Assembly: GCF_034344865.1 (NCBI RefSeq)
Contig: NZ_CP133774.1
Coordinates: 3,658,001 to 3,722,000 of the forward strand
DNA: 64,000 nt
Reading direction: 5' to 3'
Source: Pseudomonas sp. 10S4
GTDB taxonomy: Bacteria; Pseudomonadota; Gammaproteobacteria; Pseudomonadales; Pseudomonadaceae
Part shown: piece after piece, positions 7,455 through 16,999 of the stretch
Numbering within the stretch: position 1 is the first letter of the stretch
Layout of the letters: every line of letters begins with the position of its first letter
Translations under genes and position numbers: made by a program
Notes under the pieces: generated by a model
The model's database searches: none
What the model was told of the DNA's origin: nothing
The model's input: only the letters and a program-made list of their open reading frames with translations

Positions 7455-7529
7455 GTGGGAGCGAGCCTGCTCGCGAAGGGAGCATTACATCCAACATTGA
7501 TTTCGACTGACACACCGCTCGCTCCTACA
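7455..7529. repeat. Truncated REPIN
   Basis: A full left arm GTGGGAGCGAGCCTGCTCGCG is paired with a shortened right arm (CGCTCGCTCCTACAG) that lacks the TTCGCGAGCA segment. It lies 38 bases before arfB. Confidence 0.75.
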
Positions 7530-7567
7530 GGGTATTCTGGCGACTCTGAATAAGGACGCTTTTTTCC

Positions 7568-7981
7568 ATGCTGGTGATTTCCAACAACGTGCATCTGCCG
7601 GATGCCGAGATCGAATTGACCGCCATTCGTGCGCAAGGCGCGGGTGGGCAGAACGTCAACAAGGTCTCCAGCGCGATGCACCTGCGCTTCGACATTCCGG
7701 CCTCGTCCTTGCCCGAGTTCTACAAGGAACGGTTGCTGGCGCTGCGTGACAGTCGCATCACCAGCGAAGGCGTGCTGATCATCAAGGCCCAGCAATACCG
7801 CACGCAGGAAGCCAACCGTGCTGATGCGCTGGAACGGCTGACCGAGCTGATTCTTAGCGCCACCAAAGTGGAAAAGAAGCGCCGCCCGACCAAGCCGACC
7901 CTCGGTTCGAAGAAGCGTCGGCTCGAATCCAAGACCAAGCGCGGCAGCATCAAGGCTGGGCGCGGCAAGGTCGACTTTTAG
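7568..7981 (+). CDS. arfB: Alternative ribosome-rescue factor ArfB (YaeJ)
   Basis: The 137-residue peptidyl-tRNA hydrolase frees ribosomes stalled on mRNAs lacking a stop codon. The catalytic GGQ is at residues 26-28 ([15 protein letters not shown]). The C-terminal tail is strongly basic ([20 protein letters not shown]), the helix that enters the empty mRNA channel. Length and architecture match ArfB rather than the longer release factors RF1/RF2. The stop overlaps that of the convergent MFS gene by four bases, leaving no room for a terminator between them. Confidence 0.92.
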   Translation: MLVISNNVHLPDAEIELTAIRAQGAGGQNVNKVSSAMHLRFDIPASSLPEFYKERLLALRDSRITSEGVLIIKAQQYRTQEANRADALERLTELILSATKVEKKRRPTKPTLGSKKRRLESKTKRGSIKAGRGKVDF

Positions 7982-9177
7982 CGGGCGTTGCGTTCTTCGC
8001 GATACTTTGGCGCCTGGCGGTACAAGTAAACGCTCAAAGCCAAACCGCTCAGGGCAGCGAGGGCGGCAAACAGGAAGATCGAAGCAAAACCAAACCCCGC
8101 CGCAATCGCACCGGCCAATGGCCCGGTAATCCCCAGCGACAAATCGATGAACAGCGAATAAGCCCCGACCGCCGCGCCACGGCTTGAGGCCGGCACCAGG
8201 TTGACCGCTTCCACGCCCAGCGCCGGGAACACCAGCGAGAAGCCGAAGCCGCTCAGCGCCGCACCAGCCAGTGCCCAATGGGCATCCGGAGCCAGCCACA
8301 ACAGCAGCAACCCCAAGGTTTCTACCGACAGGCAGGCAATCGCCACGCGAAACCCGCCGAGGCGGTTGATCAGGTTGCCGAATAGCAGCCGAGCGCCAAT
8401 GAAACTGGCACCGAACAGGCTCAAACAGAGCACCGCGTTCGACCAATGCTGCGTGGCGTAATACAGGGTGATGAAGGTGGCAATGGTGCCAAAACCGATG
8501 GAGCCCAATGCCAGGCCGCAACCGTGCGGCAGCACCCGACCCAGCACGTGCATGAATGGCAGCCGTTCACCGACGACAATTGGTGCGGCGGTTTTCGGCC
8601 AGGCCAGCGCCAGGCCCAGCACGGCCAGCAGCACGATACTGACGCCCATGCTCCACAAGCCCAATTCATTGACTAGCAACACGCCCAGCGGCGCGCCGAT
8701 GGCGATGGCACCGTAGCTGGCGATGCCGTTCCAAGAGATGACTTTGGCGGTGTTCGCCGCGCCGACCCGGCCGATACCCCAGCCGATCGAGCCCGAGCCC
8801 ACCAGACTTTCCGCGCTACCGAGTACCAGTCGGCCGATCAACAAGCTGATCAGGCTGAGCATCGGCAGGCTTTGGGTCCAGGCCGAAATCAGCATGAACA
8901 CACCACTCAAACCGCAGCCGGCGAGGCCGTACATCACCGCCAGTTTGCTGCCCTTGTTGTCGATGATTCGCCCGGCGTACGGGCGGCTGAGCAGGGTGGC
9001 CAGGTATTGCACGCTGATCACCAACCCGGCGATCACCGCGCCGAAGCCCAGGTCGCTGTGGACGTAGCCCGGTAGTACGGCCAGGGGAATGCCGATATTC
9101 AGGTAGCCGATGAAGGTGAACAGGACGATGGACACAACTTGCAGCGTGACCGCCAAGGGGCGCTGGTTTTCTGACAT
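7978..9177 (-). CDS. MFS transporter, YhhS/YfcJ-like
   Basis: This 399-residue protein has about 12 predicted membrane segments in two halves. The MFS loop between segments 2 and 3 is recognisable ([19 protein letters not shown]). The sequence resembles the YhhS/YfcJ arabinose-efflux-like group, whose substrates are poorly defined. It starts at ATG 9177 ([10 protein letters not shown]). It is convergent with arfB and overlaps it by four bases. There is no linked enzyme or regulator that would suggest a substrate. Confidence 0.85.
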   Translation of the reverse strand: MSENQRPLAVTLQVVSIVLFTFIGYLNIGIPLAVLPGYVHSDLGFGAVIAGLVISVQYLATLLSRPYAGRIIDNKGSKLAVMYGLAGCGLSGVFMLISAWTQSLPMLSLISLLIGRLVLGSAESLVGSGSIGWGIGRVGAANTAKVISWNGIASYGAIAIGAPLGVLLVNELGLWSMGVSIVLLAVLGLALAWPKTAAPIVVGERLPFMHVLGRVLPHGCGLALGSIGFGTIATFITLYYATQHWSNAVLCLSLFGASFIGARLLFGNLINRLGGFRVAIACLSVETLGLLLLWLAPDAHWALAGAALSGFGFSLVFPALGVEAVNLVPASSRGAAVGAYSLFIDLSLGITGPLAGAIAAGFGFASIFLFAALAALSGLALSVYLYRQAPKYREERNAR

Positions 9178-9280
9178 GGGTAAAGGTCCACGGGGCAGCA
9201 GGATAGATAGGCTGCTTATGATAACGGCGCAACGGGCTGGCGGTCGTGAAAAAGTAAAACTAATTGTTCGGCGGGATGAG

Positions 9281-9463
9281 TCAGGATTTGGTCGGGGCGA
9301 CCAATTGCGTGGTGACCAGGGCGGCCAGCGCGTTTTCTTCGCTGCCGAAACGGGCGAGCAGGGCGGCTTGTTTTTCGGGGGAGAGGCGATTCCAGATCTC
9401 GATCATTTTCTCGGCAGTGCCGATCAGGACGCTGGCCTGGGTGTCGCTGAAGTCGTCGGTCAT
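9281..9463 (-). CDS. Small hypothetical protein, 60 residues
   Basis: This frame encodes a compact, largely helical 60-residue protein ([40 protein letters not shown]). Composition and periodicity look coding, and the frame upstream of this ATG does not. No strong Shine-Dalgarno is visible before 9463. I do not recognise a domain. It lies 103 bases upstream of the MFS gene on the same strand and could be co-transcribed with it. Confidence 0.6.
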   Translation of the reverse strand: MTDDFSDTQASVLIGTAEKMIEIWNRLSPEKQAALLARFGSEENALAALVTTQLVAPTKS

Positions 9464-9539
9464 GGAGGGAGGCTCGGGTTTCAGGCGGTGTGGAAAGCGC
9501 ATGTTAGCGCTTTCCACACGGTCTGGCATTGCAGGTGTT

Positions 9540-9671
9540 TCAGTCTTCGCTGTCAGCCTTGCGACTGTCAGTGGCTTCTTTCGGCACAGGCTGTTGGGCA
9601 CTGGCTTGTTGCGGGGTTGTCTGCTCAGTTTCGTGCAGGCTTGGGAAGGGGAGATTAGGAATCTCGTGCAT
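9540..9671 (-). CDS. Small hypothetical protein, 43 residues, Pro/Gln/Ser-rich
   Basis: A GAGGAG ten bases before the ATG at 9671 supports translation of a 43-residue, probably disordered peptide. It starts MHEIPNLPFPSLHE and ends in a hydrophilic QQPVPKEATDSRKADSED tail. An in-frame upstream extension to 9791 lacks a comparable ribosome site. I recognise no family. It is followed on the same strand by another small gene and the MFS gene. Confidence 0.5.
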   Translation of the reverse strand: MHEIPNLPFPSLHETEQTTPQQASAQQPVPKEATDSRKADSED

Positions 9672-9838
9672 GTTTCGCGCTCCTCGCAAAGTCTGGTGAT
9701 AGATCTGGTAGATCCGCGCTTTTTCAAAGCTTGGGCAGGATACAGCAGGAGAAATGACAAAAAGACTTTTATCTGGGATTTCTGCGACCAATGGCCGCAG
9801 GGAGCTTAAAGACGGACATAAAACAAATGTGGGAGCGG

Positions 9839-9916
9839 GCTTGCTCGCGAAAGCGGAGTGTCAGTCAATATTGATGTCGACTGATACTCCGCTTTCGCGA
9901 GCAAGCCCGCTCCCAC
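9839..9916. repeat. REPIN, near-perfect inverted repeat
   Basis: Arms GTGGGAGCGGGCTTGCTCGC and complement extend inwards through GAAAGCGGAGT/ACTCCGCTTTC, giving about 31 paired bases. It lies between phhC and the divergent region and may act as a transcript-end hairpin for phhC. Confidence 0.9.
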
Positions 9917-9940
9917 AGGGGGATGTGCAGGTGCTTGAGG

Positions 9941-11134
9941 TTATTTGCAAACTTCTGCGATGGCCTCGGCCAACAGGTCCAGACGCGTCGCATCAATCCC
10001 CGCCACGTTCGCCCGGCCCGAGCTGACCATGTACACGCTGTGGTGATCACGCAGCTGTTTAACCTGTTCCGGCGTCAAACCGGTGTAGGAGAACATCCCG
10101 CGTTGCACGCCAACGTGCGCAAATCGCTCGCGCAAGCCGTGCGGCTCAAGGGCTTCCACCAGACCGCTGCGCAGCTGGGCGATGCGCAAGCGCATGGCTT
10201 CTACTTCGTCGGCCCAAAGGCTTTTCAGCTCCGGGTCGCCAAGGATGGTCGCGACCACGGCGGCGCCGTGATCTGGCGGCGTCGACCACAGGTTGCGGGC
10301 GATGTTCGCCAGTTGACTGCGGATATCCACCAGCTTCTCGGCAGTTTTCGCGCAGACAATCAGCGCGCCAGTGCGGTCGCGGTACAGGCCGAAGTTCTTC
10401 GAGCAGGAGCTGGTGATCAACACTTCCGGCAGCGCATCGGCGAACAACCGGGTTGACCAGGCGTCCTGTTCCAGGCCATCGCCAAAACCTTGATAGGCGA
10501 AGTCGATCAGCGGCAACAGCTCACGGCGGCGAACCACATCCAGCACCCGGCGCCAATCGTCATGGGACAAATCGAAACCGGTCGGGTTGTGGCAGCAGGC
10601 GTGCAGCAATACGACGTCGCCCTTGGGGGCTTCATTCAGTACCGCCAGCATCGCTTCGACATCGAGACGGTTGTCGCTGCCCACGTACGGGTAGTGACTG
10701 ACCTTGACCCCGGCCGCGGCGAAAATCGTTTCGTGAATCGGCCAGGTCGGGTTGCTCAGCCAGACGCCACGGCCCGGCAACATTTGGGCAATAAAATCGG
10801 CGCTCAAACGCAGTGCGCCAGTGCCGCCCGGAGTTTGGGTGACGCCGGCCCGTTGCTCGGTGATCAGCACTGAATCGGCGCCGAGCACCAATTCGTTCAT
10901 GACCTTGCCGAACGCCGGTTCGCCGTGACCACCGATGTAGGTCTTGGTGGTCTGGCGATCTACCAGGCGCGCCTCGGCGAGTTTCACCGACTGAGGAATC
11001 GGCGTCAGGCCCTGGGCGTCTTTGTAGACACCCACACCCAGATCGAACTTGCGCGGGTTAGGGTCCTGCGCATAGGCCTCCATCAGGCCGAGAATCGGAT
11101 CGCCGGGGACTCGGCCGATGGCGTCGAAATGCAT
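9941..11134 (-). CDS. phhC: Aromatic amino acid aminotransferase
   Basis: The 397-residue PLP enzyme of aminotransferase family I transfers the amino group of tyrosine or phenylalanine to 2-oxoglutarate. The PLP lysine is in SSCSKNFGLYRDR, with the conserved N of HNPTG and the Arg of the C-terminal substrate site region (SSGRANVAG). It is the third gene of phhABC: its ATG overlaps the phhB stop by one base (TAATG), showing translational coupling. It links phenylalanine hydroxylation to 4-hydroxyphenylpyruvate and the homogentisate pathway. Confidence 0.9.
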   Translation of the reverse strand: MHFDAIGRVPGDPILGLMEAYAQDPNPRKFDLGVGVYKDAQGLTPIPQSVKLAEARLVDRQTTKTYIGGHGEPAFGKVMNELVLGADSVLITEQRAGVTQTPGGTGALRLSADFIAQMLPGRGVWLSNPTWPIHETIFAAAGVKVSHYPYVGSDNRLDVEAMLAVLNEAPKGDVVLLHACCHNPTGFDLSHDDWRRVLDVVRRRELLPLIDFAYQGFGDGLEQDAWSTRLFADALPEVLITSSCSKNFGLYRDRTGALIVCAKTAEKLVDIRSQLANIARNLWSTPPDHGAAVVATILGDPELKSLWADEVEAMRLRIAQLRSGLVEALEPHGLRERFAHVGVQRGMFSYTGLTPEQVKQLRDHHSVYMVSSGRANVAGIDATRLDLLAEAIAEVCK

Positions 11135-11490
11135 TATTTGCGGCCCTCGGCGTCTTTGGCTACGTCGTCAGTGCGCGCGGCCATGATGAAATCGTTGCGG
11201 TGCAGGCCTTTGATGGAGTGGCTCCACCAGGTCACGGTGACTTTACCCCACTCGGTCAGCAGGCCCGGGTGGTGACCTTCGGCCTCGGAGATTTCACCGA
11301 CAGCGTTGGTGAACGCCAGGGCGTGCTTGAAATTCTTGAACAGGAAAACCTTTTCCAACTGCATCACGCTGTCGCGCACTTCGATGTTCCAGTCAGGAAT
11401 CTGCTTGATCAGTACCGGCAGTTCTTCGTCGCTGACCTGAGGGGCGCCGGCTTGGCAGGCTTCGCAGTGGGCTTGGTTCAATGTGGACAT
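11134..11490 (-). CDS. phhB: Pterin-4a-carbinolamine dehydratase
   Basis: The 118-residue product recycles the 4a-hydroxy-tetrahydropterin made by phenylalanine hydroxylase. The PCD/DCoH motif with its catalytic histidines is visible ([13 protein letters not shown], then [16 protein letters not shown]). The N-terminus carries CEACQAG, common in Pseudomonas PhhB. It lies 70 bases downstream of phhA and is coupled to phhC. In P. aeruginosa PhhB is also needed for good PhhA expression. Confidence 0.93.
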   Translation of the reverse strand: MSTLNQAHCEACQAGAPQVSDEELPVLIKQIPDWNIEVRDSVMQLEKVFLFKNFKHALAFTNAVGEISEAEGHHPGLLTEWGKVTVTWWSHSIKGLHRNDFIMAARTDDVAKDAEGRK

Positions 11491-11560
11491 GGTCTGTTTC
11501 CCGATTCGATTCTTGTTAGACGTTACTATTTTTCAGCGCGTACCGCGACTGCCGGTGCAC

Positions 11561-12351
11561 TCAGGCCGCTTTTGGCTTTGGCGCAAATTTCGGTGCGTGC
11601 AAGCCCAACTGCATGCCTTGCTTGACCATGCCCATGATGTCTTCATGAGCGACGTCGAACAGGCGCTTGAGGTTGGGCAGCACAAAGTACAGCGGTTGCA
11701 GGATGTCGATGCGATACGGCGTGCGCATGCATTCCAGCGGATCGAAGGCCTGGTGTTCCGGCTCGTCCGACATGCAATAAACGGTTTCTTTAGGCGAGGA
11801 CAGAATGCCGCCGCCGTAGATGCGCCGGCCCTGCGGGGTGTCGACCATGCCGAACTCGATGGTCATCCAGTACAGGCGTGCGAGGTAGACGCGTTCTTCC
11901 TTGGTGGCCTGTAGCCCAAGTTTGCCGTAGGTGTGGGTAAATTCGGCAAACCAGGGGTTGGTCAGCAGCGGACAGTGGCCAAAGATCTCGTGGAAAATGT
12001 CCGGCTCTTGCAGGTAATCCAGTTCTTCGCGGGTACGAATAAACGTTGCCACTGGAAACTGCTTGTTGGCGAGCAATTCAAAAAGGTCTGGAAGGGGATC
12101 AGTGCCGGGACACGGGCCACTTGCCAACCAGTGGTTTCACCGAGGACCTTGTTGATCTCGCCGAGTTGCGGAATGCGGTCGTGGGGCAGACCGAGTTTTT
12201 CGATACCGTCCAGGTATTCCTGGCACGCACGACCTTCGATCACTTTCAGTTGGCGAGTGATCAGCGTGTTCCACACCGCGTGTTCTTCGGCGGGGTAGTC
12301 GATAAAACCTTGCGCATCGGGCTCGCGAGCCACGTATTGCGTCTGCTTCAT
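11561..12351 (-). CDS. phhA: Phenylalanine-4-hydroxylase (frameshifted)
   Basis: PhhA is a pterin- and iron-dependent monooxygenase that converts phenylalanine to tyrosine. With one base restored, the protein has 263 residues, the normal bacterial length. The iron ligands are H121 and H126 (FHEIFGH) and E166 (WMTIEFG). The reading frame breaks at 12080-12084, where a run of five A (T on the coding strand) should be six: LIPFQTF continues as FELLANKQFPVATF in another frame. The start ATG at 12351 has AGGAGAG upstream. As written, the protein would stop before the iron site. Because the rest is fully conserved, I suspect a sequencing error. Confidence 0.88.
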
Positions 12352-12472
12352 GCTGCTCTCCTGCTAGGGGAATTCGTTCTTGTTATGTCCAGCTATGGAC
12401 CTAGAAATACCCCAAGGTGTGGGTTGATGCAGCAGGTGGTTCGGGTCGTGCGTAGGAAAAATCTGCGGTTTT

Positions 12473-12490
12473 CGTAAAGTTTTCGTTACG
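12473..12490. promoter_or_regulatory. TyrR/PhhR-box-like site
   Basis: CGTAAA-N6-GTTACG resembles the TyrR-family operator TGTAAA-N6-TTTACA at 9 of 12 positions. It lies about 120 bases upstream of phhA, in the divergent gap with phhR, where PhhR would be expected to bind. Confidence 0.45.
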
Positions 12491-12616
12491 GAATCGGCGA
12501 TATGGCGCAGGTATTGAGATTTCCCGGTTTGAAAAGCCTTCCAGCTGTCACATAATCTTGACGACTGACTTTGCGCCTCCGCAGAAAAATCCGTCCGAAG
12601 GCACTGCAATACCCAT

Positions 12617-12702
12617 GTGGGAGCGGACTTGCTCGCGAAGGCGGTCTGTCTGACACATTGATGTTGGATGAACCGACGCTTTCGCGAGCAAGCCCGCTCC
12701 CA
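12617..12702. repeat. REPIN (GTGGGAGC family)
   Basis: Arms GTGGGAGCGGACTTGCTCGCG and CGCGAGCAAGCCCGCTCCCAT flank a 44-base spacer. It lies just upstream of phhR, between the PhhR-box-like site and the phhR start. Confidence 0.87.
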
Positions 12703-12753
12703 TAGGTTGCGCGCCAGGCATCTACCCCACTCACCGCTTTTTGGGCCTTTTAT

Positions 12754-14316
12754 ATGCGTATCAAAGTCCACTGCCAAAACCGCATCGGCATCCTGCGCGA
12801 CATTCTCAACCTGCTGGTGGAATACGGGATCAACGTCGCTCGCGGCGAGGTAGGCGGTGAGCATGGCAACGCGATTTACCTGCACTGCCCGAACCTGATC
12901 AACATTCAGTTCCAGGCGCTGCGTCCGAAATTCGAGGCGATTGGTGGGGTATTTGGCGTCAAGCGTGTAGGGCTGATGCCCAGCGAGCGTCGGCACATGG
13001 AGCTCAATGCCTTGCTCGGCGCCCTGGAGTTTCCGGTGCTGTCGATCGACATGGGTGGCTCCATCGTCGCGGCCAACCGTGCGGCGGCGCAGTTGCTCGG
13101 GGTGCGGGTGGACGAGGTGCCGGGGATTCCGTTGTCGCGGTATGCCGAGGATTTCGATTTGCCGGAGTTGGTGCGCGCCAATAAGTCGCGGATCAACGGC
13201 TTGCGGGTGAAGGTGAAGGGTGACGTGTTTCTTGCCGATATCGCGCCGCTGCAATCGGAGCATGACGACAGCGAGGCCATGGCCGGTGCCGTGTTGACGT
13301 TGCACCGTGCGGACCGGGTCGGTGAGCGGATCTATAACGTGCGCAAACAGGAATTGCGCGGCTTCGACAGTATCTTCCAGAGCTCGAAAGTCATGGCAGC
13401 GGTGGTGCGTGAGGCTCGACGCATGGCGCCGCTGGATGCGCCGTTATTGATAGAAGGTGAAACCGGCACTGGCAAAGAGCTGCTGGCGCGGGCTTGTCAC
13501 TTGGCCAGTCCGCGAGGGCAGTCGCCACTGATGGCGCTCAACTGCGCCGGCCTGCCGGAATCCATGGCCGAGACCGAATTGTTTGGCTACGGCCCTGGCG
13601 CGTTCGCAGGCGCGCGGGCCGAAGGCAAGCTCGGGCTGCTGGAGTTGACGGCCGGCGGTACGCTGTTTCTCGATGGTGTCGGCGAAATGAGCCCGCGCTT
13701 GCAGGTGAAGCTGCTGCGCTTTCTGCAGGACGGCTGCTTCCGGCGTGTAGGCAGTGATGAAGAGGTCTATCTGGATGTGCGGGTGATCTGCGCGACGCAG
13801 GTGGACCTGTCCGAGTTATGTGCCCGAGGCGAGTTTCGCCAGGATCTGTATCACCGCTTGAATGTGTTGTCATTGCACATCCCGCCGCTGCGCGAATGCC
13901 TCGACGGGCTGACGCCGCTGGTGGAGCATTTCCTCGATCAGGCCAGTCGGCAGATCGGTTGCCCGCTGCCGAAACTGGCGCCAGCAGCGATGGAGCGGCT
14001 CAGTCATTACCATTGGCCGGGCAATGTCCGGCAGTTGGAAAACGTGTTGTTCCAGGCGGTTTCCCTGTGCGAGGGCGGGACAGTCAAGGCTGAACACATT
14101 CGCCTGCCGGATTACGGCGTGCGTCAGCCCCTTGGCGATTTCTCGCTGGAGGGCGGGCTGGATGCGATTGTCGGGCGCTTCGAGAAAGCGGTGCTGGAGC
14201 GCTTGTATTCCGAGCACCCGAGCAGTCGGCAGTTGGGTAAGCGGTTGGGGGTTTCGCATACCACCATTGCCAACAAACTGCGCGAATACGATGTCGGCAA
14301 GGAGCCTGGTTCCTGA
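12754..14316 (+). CDS. phhR: Transcriptional regulator PhhR (TyrR family)
   Basis: The 520-residue regulator responds to aromatic amino acids. It has an N-terminal ACT domain (residues 1-75), a PAS domain (about 85-180), an AAA+ domain with Walker A GETGTGKE (235-242), and a C-terminal helix-turn-helix (RQLGKRLGVSHTTIANKLRE). The sigma-54 contact loop reads GAFAGA (282-287) instead of GAFTGA, as expected of TyrR-type proteins that work with sigma-70 polymerase. It is transcribed divergently from phhABC, which it controls in other pseudomonads. The short first ATG at 12754 starts directly at the ACT domain. Confidence 0.92.
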   Translation: MRIKVHCQNRIGILRDILNLLVEYGINVARGEVGGEHGNAIYLHCPNLINIQFQALRPKFEAIGGVFGVKRVGLMPSERRHMELNALLGALEFPVLSIDMGGSIVAANRAAAQLLGVRVDEVPGIPLSRYAEDFDLPELVRANKSRINGLRVKVKGDVFLADIAPLQSEHDDSEAMAGAVLTLHRADRVGERIYNVRKQELRGFDSIFQSSKVMAAVVREARRMAPLDAPLLIEGETGTGKELLARACHLASPRGQSPLMALNCAGLPESMAETELFGYGPGAFAGARAEGKLGLLELTAGGTLFLDGVGEMSPRLQVKLLRFLQDGCFRRVGSDEEVYLDVRVICATQVDLSELCARGEFRQDLYHRLNVLSLHIPPLRECLDGLTPLVEHFLDQASRQIGCPLPKLAPAAMERLSHYHWPGNVRQLENVLFQAVSLCEGGTVKAEHIRLPDYGVRQPLGDFSLEGGLDAIVGRFEKAVLERLYSEHPSSRQLGKRLGVSHTTIANKLREYDVGKEPGS

Positions 14317-14333
14317 GTCACAGCACGGGTGTT

Positions 14334-14464
14334 GTGGCGAGGGAGCTTGCTCCCGCTCGGGCGCGAAGCGGCCGCAAAACCATCCTGCGCGATCTGTCTG
14401 TCAGATATCGGCAGTCCTTTTTGGGGCTGCTTCGCTGCCCAGCGGGAGCAAGCTCCCTCGCCAC
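14334..14464. repeat. REP doublet (GTGGCGAGGG family)
   Basis: Arms GTGGCGAGGGAGCTTGCTCC and GGGAGCAAGCTCCCTCGCCAC surround about 90 bases with internal inverted sequences. It is the same family as 2481-2613 and starts 17 bases after the phhR stop, so it may also end that transcript. Confidence 0.87.
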
Positions 14465-14606
14465 AGGGTACAGCGTCGTCCATGAAGGCTGACACTTGCC
14501 ACTTACCGGCATAACACCGCCGGTTTTTCGACTTCGACACAATTCCCTCATCCCCTCTAAATCCTTCAAGTCCTTTGTTTGCCGGGCCTCGGGCCGCCAG
14601 AAAAAG

Positions 14607-14624
14607 TTGGTCTGCAAATTGCTT
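14607..14624 (+). promoter_or_regulatory. Sigma-54 promoter of the flgF operon
   Basis: TTGG (14607-14610) and TTGC (14619-14622) give the GG-N10-GC spacing of RpoN promoters, 56 bases before the flgF start. FleQ with RpoN drives this class of flagellar operons in Pseudomonas. Confidence 0.6.
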
Positions 14625-14679
14625 GAGGCTCAGCAGTACAGCGGTGGGCGGCAAACGTCCGGCATGCAGAGGAAAGAGT

Positions 14680-15420
14680 GTGGACAAGTACCTTTATGTG
14701 GCAATGACCGGCGCCAGCCAGAATGCACTGGCGCAGAAGGCTCATGCGAACAACCTGGCGAACATCTCCACCAACGGTTTTCAGAAGGACCTGGAGCAGG
14801 CCCGTTCGATGCCGGTGTTTGGTGACAGCTTTCCGGCGCGTGCCTATGCCATGACCGAGCGTCCGGCCACCGACTTCTCGCCAGGATCGATGGTGGAAAC
14901 CGGCCGTGATCTCGATGTGGCGGTGACCGGCGACGGCTGGATTGCCGTGCAAAGCCCCGACGGCAGCGAAAGTTACGTGCGCACCGGCAGCCTGAACGTT
15001 GACGCCTTGGGCGTGTTGCGCGCCGGCAATGGTATGCCGGTGATGGGCAATGGCGGGCCGATTGCCGTGCCGCCCGAGCAGAAAATCGAAGTAGGTGAGG
15101 ACGGCACCATCAGCATTCGTTCGATGGGTGAAGGCCCGCGGGTGATTGCTCAAATCGACCGTATCAAACTGGTCAACCCTGACCTGAAGAACATGACCAA
15201 AGGCCTGGATGGTTCGATCCACACCATGGACGGCAAGCCGGCGCAAGCCGATGCGGGCGTCAAACTGGTGTCTGGGTTCCTTCAGTCGAGCAACGTTAAT
15301 GCCGTGGAAGAAATGACCTCGGTGCTGGCGTTGTCGAAGCAATTCGAGCTGCACATCAAGATGATGAACACCGCCAAAGACGACGACCAGGCCATGGCTC
15401 AGGTCTTGCAGATCAGCTAA
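14680..15420 (+). CDS. flgF: Flagellar proximal rod protein FlgF
   Basis: This 246-residue rod protein has the flagellar axial motif near the N-terminus (AQKAHANNLANISTNGFQKD) and the paired C-terminal motif (SNVNAVEEMTSVLALSKQFE). A GTG at 14680 behind AGAGGAAAG gives VDKYLYVAMTGASQ, the normal start; the upstream extension is not family-like. It is the first gene of flgFGHIJKL. flgBCDE is not next to it in this window: the neighbour is phhR, and flgF carries its own sigma-54 promoter. Confidence 0.93.
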   Translation: MDKYLYVAMTGASQNALAQKAHANNLANISTNGFQKDLEQARSMPVFGDSFPARAYAMTERPATDFSPGSMVETGRDLDVAVTGDGWIAVQSPDGSESYVRTGSLNVDALGVLRAGNGMPVMGNGGPIAVPPEQKIEVGEDGTISIRSMGEGPRVIAQIDRIKLVNPDLKNMTKGLDGSIHTMDGKPAQADAGVKLVSGFLQSSNVNAVEEMTSVLALSKQFELHIKMMNTAKDDDQAMAQVLQIS

Positions 15421-15466
15421 TTATCAGAACGTCGCGCCGTAAAACAGGCGCACGAGGAGAATCGAA

Positions 15467-16252
15467 ATGCTTCCGGCTCTATGGGTTGCCAAAACAGGTC
15501 TGTCCGCCCAGGACACCAACCTGACCACCATCTCCAACAACCTGGCGAACGTATCGACCACGGGTTTCAAACGTGACCGCGCCGAGTTCCAGGACTTGCT
15601 GTACCAGATCAAACGCCAGCCTGGCGCCCAGTCGACCCAGGACAGCGCGCTGCCGTCCGGTCTGCAATTGGGTACGGGTGTGCGCATCGTCGGCACCCAG
15701 AAAAACTTCACCGCCGGCAGCCTGCAAACCACCGAGCAGCCGTTGGACCTGGCCGTCGACGGCCGCGGTTTCTTCCAGATTCTGCAGCCGGACGGCACCA
15801 CGTCTTACACCCGTGACGGCACCTTCCACCTCGACTCCAACGGCCAGATCGTGAACGCCAGCGGTTTCGCTCTGGAACCTGCGATCGTCATCCCGAACAA
15901 CGCCCAGAGCTTCACGGTCGGTACGGACGGCACGGTGTCCATCACCGTTCCCGGCAACGCTGCCTCTCAAGTGATCGGCAACCTGCAAACCGCCGACTTC
16001 ATCAACCCGGCCGGTCTGCAAGCAGTCGGTAACAACCTGTTCCTGGAAACCGCCGCCAGCGGCGCGCCGCAAGTCGGCACCCCGGGCCTGAACGGTTTTG
16101 GCACCACGCTGCAGAACACCCTGGAAGGGTCCAACGTCAGCACCGTTGAAGAGATGGTCAACATGATCACCACTCAGCGCGCTTACGAGATGAACTCCAA
16201 GGTGATCTCCACCGCCGACCAGATGCTCTCGTTCGTAACGCAGAATCTGTAA
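15467..16252 (+). CDS. flgG: Flagellar distal rod protein FlgG
   Basis: The 261-residue protein of the distal rod has the N-terminal axial signature (LTTISNNLANVSTTGFKRDR) and the C-terminal signature (SNVSTVEEMVNMITTQRAYE). Both are needed for coiled-coil packing in the rod. Length matches the family exactly. GAGGAGA precedes the ATG. It follows flgF by 46 bases in the operon and is intact. Confidence 0.96.
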   Translation: MLPALWVAKTGLSAQDTNLTTISNNLANVSTTGFKRDRAEFQDLLYQIKRQPGAQSTQDSALPSGLQLGTGVRIVGTQKNFTAGSLQTTEQPLDLAVDGRGFFQILQPDGTTSYTRDGTFHLDSNGQIVNASGFALEPAIVIPNNAQSFTVGTDGTVSITVPGNAASQVIGNLQTADFINPAGLQAVGNNLFLETAASGAPQVGTPGLNGFGTTLQNTLEGSNVSTVEEMVNMITTQRAYEMNSKVISTADQMLSFVTQNL

Positions 16253-16303
16253 TCAAGTCTATGAGGCGGCATGAAGCCGCCTGCAACACCGTGAGGTAGG
16301 GTC

Positions 16304-16999
16304 ATGAATCGCTTTGTATCTGTTCTGGCACTGAGTGGGGTGGTCTCGCTCGCGGGCTGCGTCGCACCGACGCCCAAGCCCAATGACCCTTATTACGCCC
16401 CGGTGTTGCCGCGAACGCCGCTGCCGGCTGCCGCCAACAATGGCTCGATCTACCAGGCCGGTTTCGAACAAAACCTGTACGGCGACCGCAAGGCGTTCCG
16501 GGTCGGTGACATCATTACCATCACCCTGAACGAGAAGACTCAGGCCAGCAAGGGTGCCAACTCGCAGATCGACAAGACCAGCAAGACCAGCATCGGTCTG
16601 ACGTCGCTGTTCGGTGGCGGCCTGACCACCAATAACCCGGTGGGCAGTGGTGACCTGAGCCTCAACGCCGGTTACAGCGGCGACCGTGCCACCAACGGGG
16701 CCAGCAAGTCCGGGCAGAGCAACAGCCTGACCGGTTCGATCACCGTGACCGTCGCCGATGTATTGCCCAACGGCATCATTGCCGTGCGTGGCGAGAAGTG
16801 GATGACCCTCAACTCGGGTGATGAGCTGGTGCGGATTGCCGGCCTGGTTCGCGCCGATGACATCGCCACTGACAATACCGTGTCGTCGACCCGCGTCGCC
16901 GATGCACGTATCACCTATTCGGGCACCGGTGCGTTTGCCGATGCGAGTCAGCCTGGCTGGTTCGACCGTTTCTTCCTCAGCCCGCTGTTCCCTTTCTAG
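16304..16999 (+). CDS. flgH: Flagellar L-ring lipoprotein FlgH
   Basis: The 231-residue outer-membrane ring protein has a lipoprotein signal with lipobox SLAGC and lipidated Cys19, followed by a proline-rich linker. The conserved core includes the [13 protein letters not shown] motif and the C-terminal region ending in FFLSPLFPF. It forms the outer-membrane bushing for the rod with FlgI. Its stop is immediately followed by the GTG of flgI. Confidence 0.95.
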   Translation: MNRFVSVLALSGVVSLAGCVAPTPKPNDPYYAPVLPRTPLPAAANNGSIYQAGFEQNLYGDRKAFRVGDIITITLNEKTQASKGANSQIDKTSKTSIGLTSLFGGGLTTNNPVGSGDLSLNAGYSGDRATNGASKSGQSNSLTGSITVTVADVLPNGIIAVRGEKWMTLNSGDELVRIAGLVRADDIATDNTVSSTRVADARITYSGTGAFADASQPGWFDRFFLSPLFPF

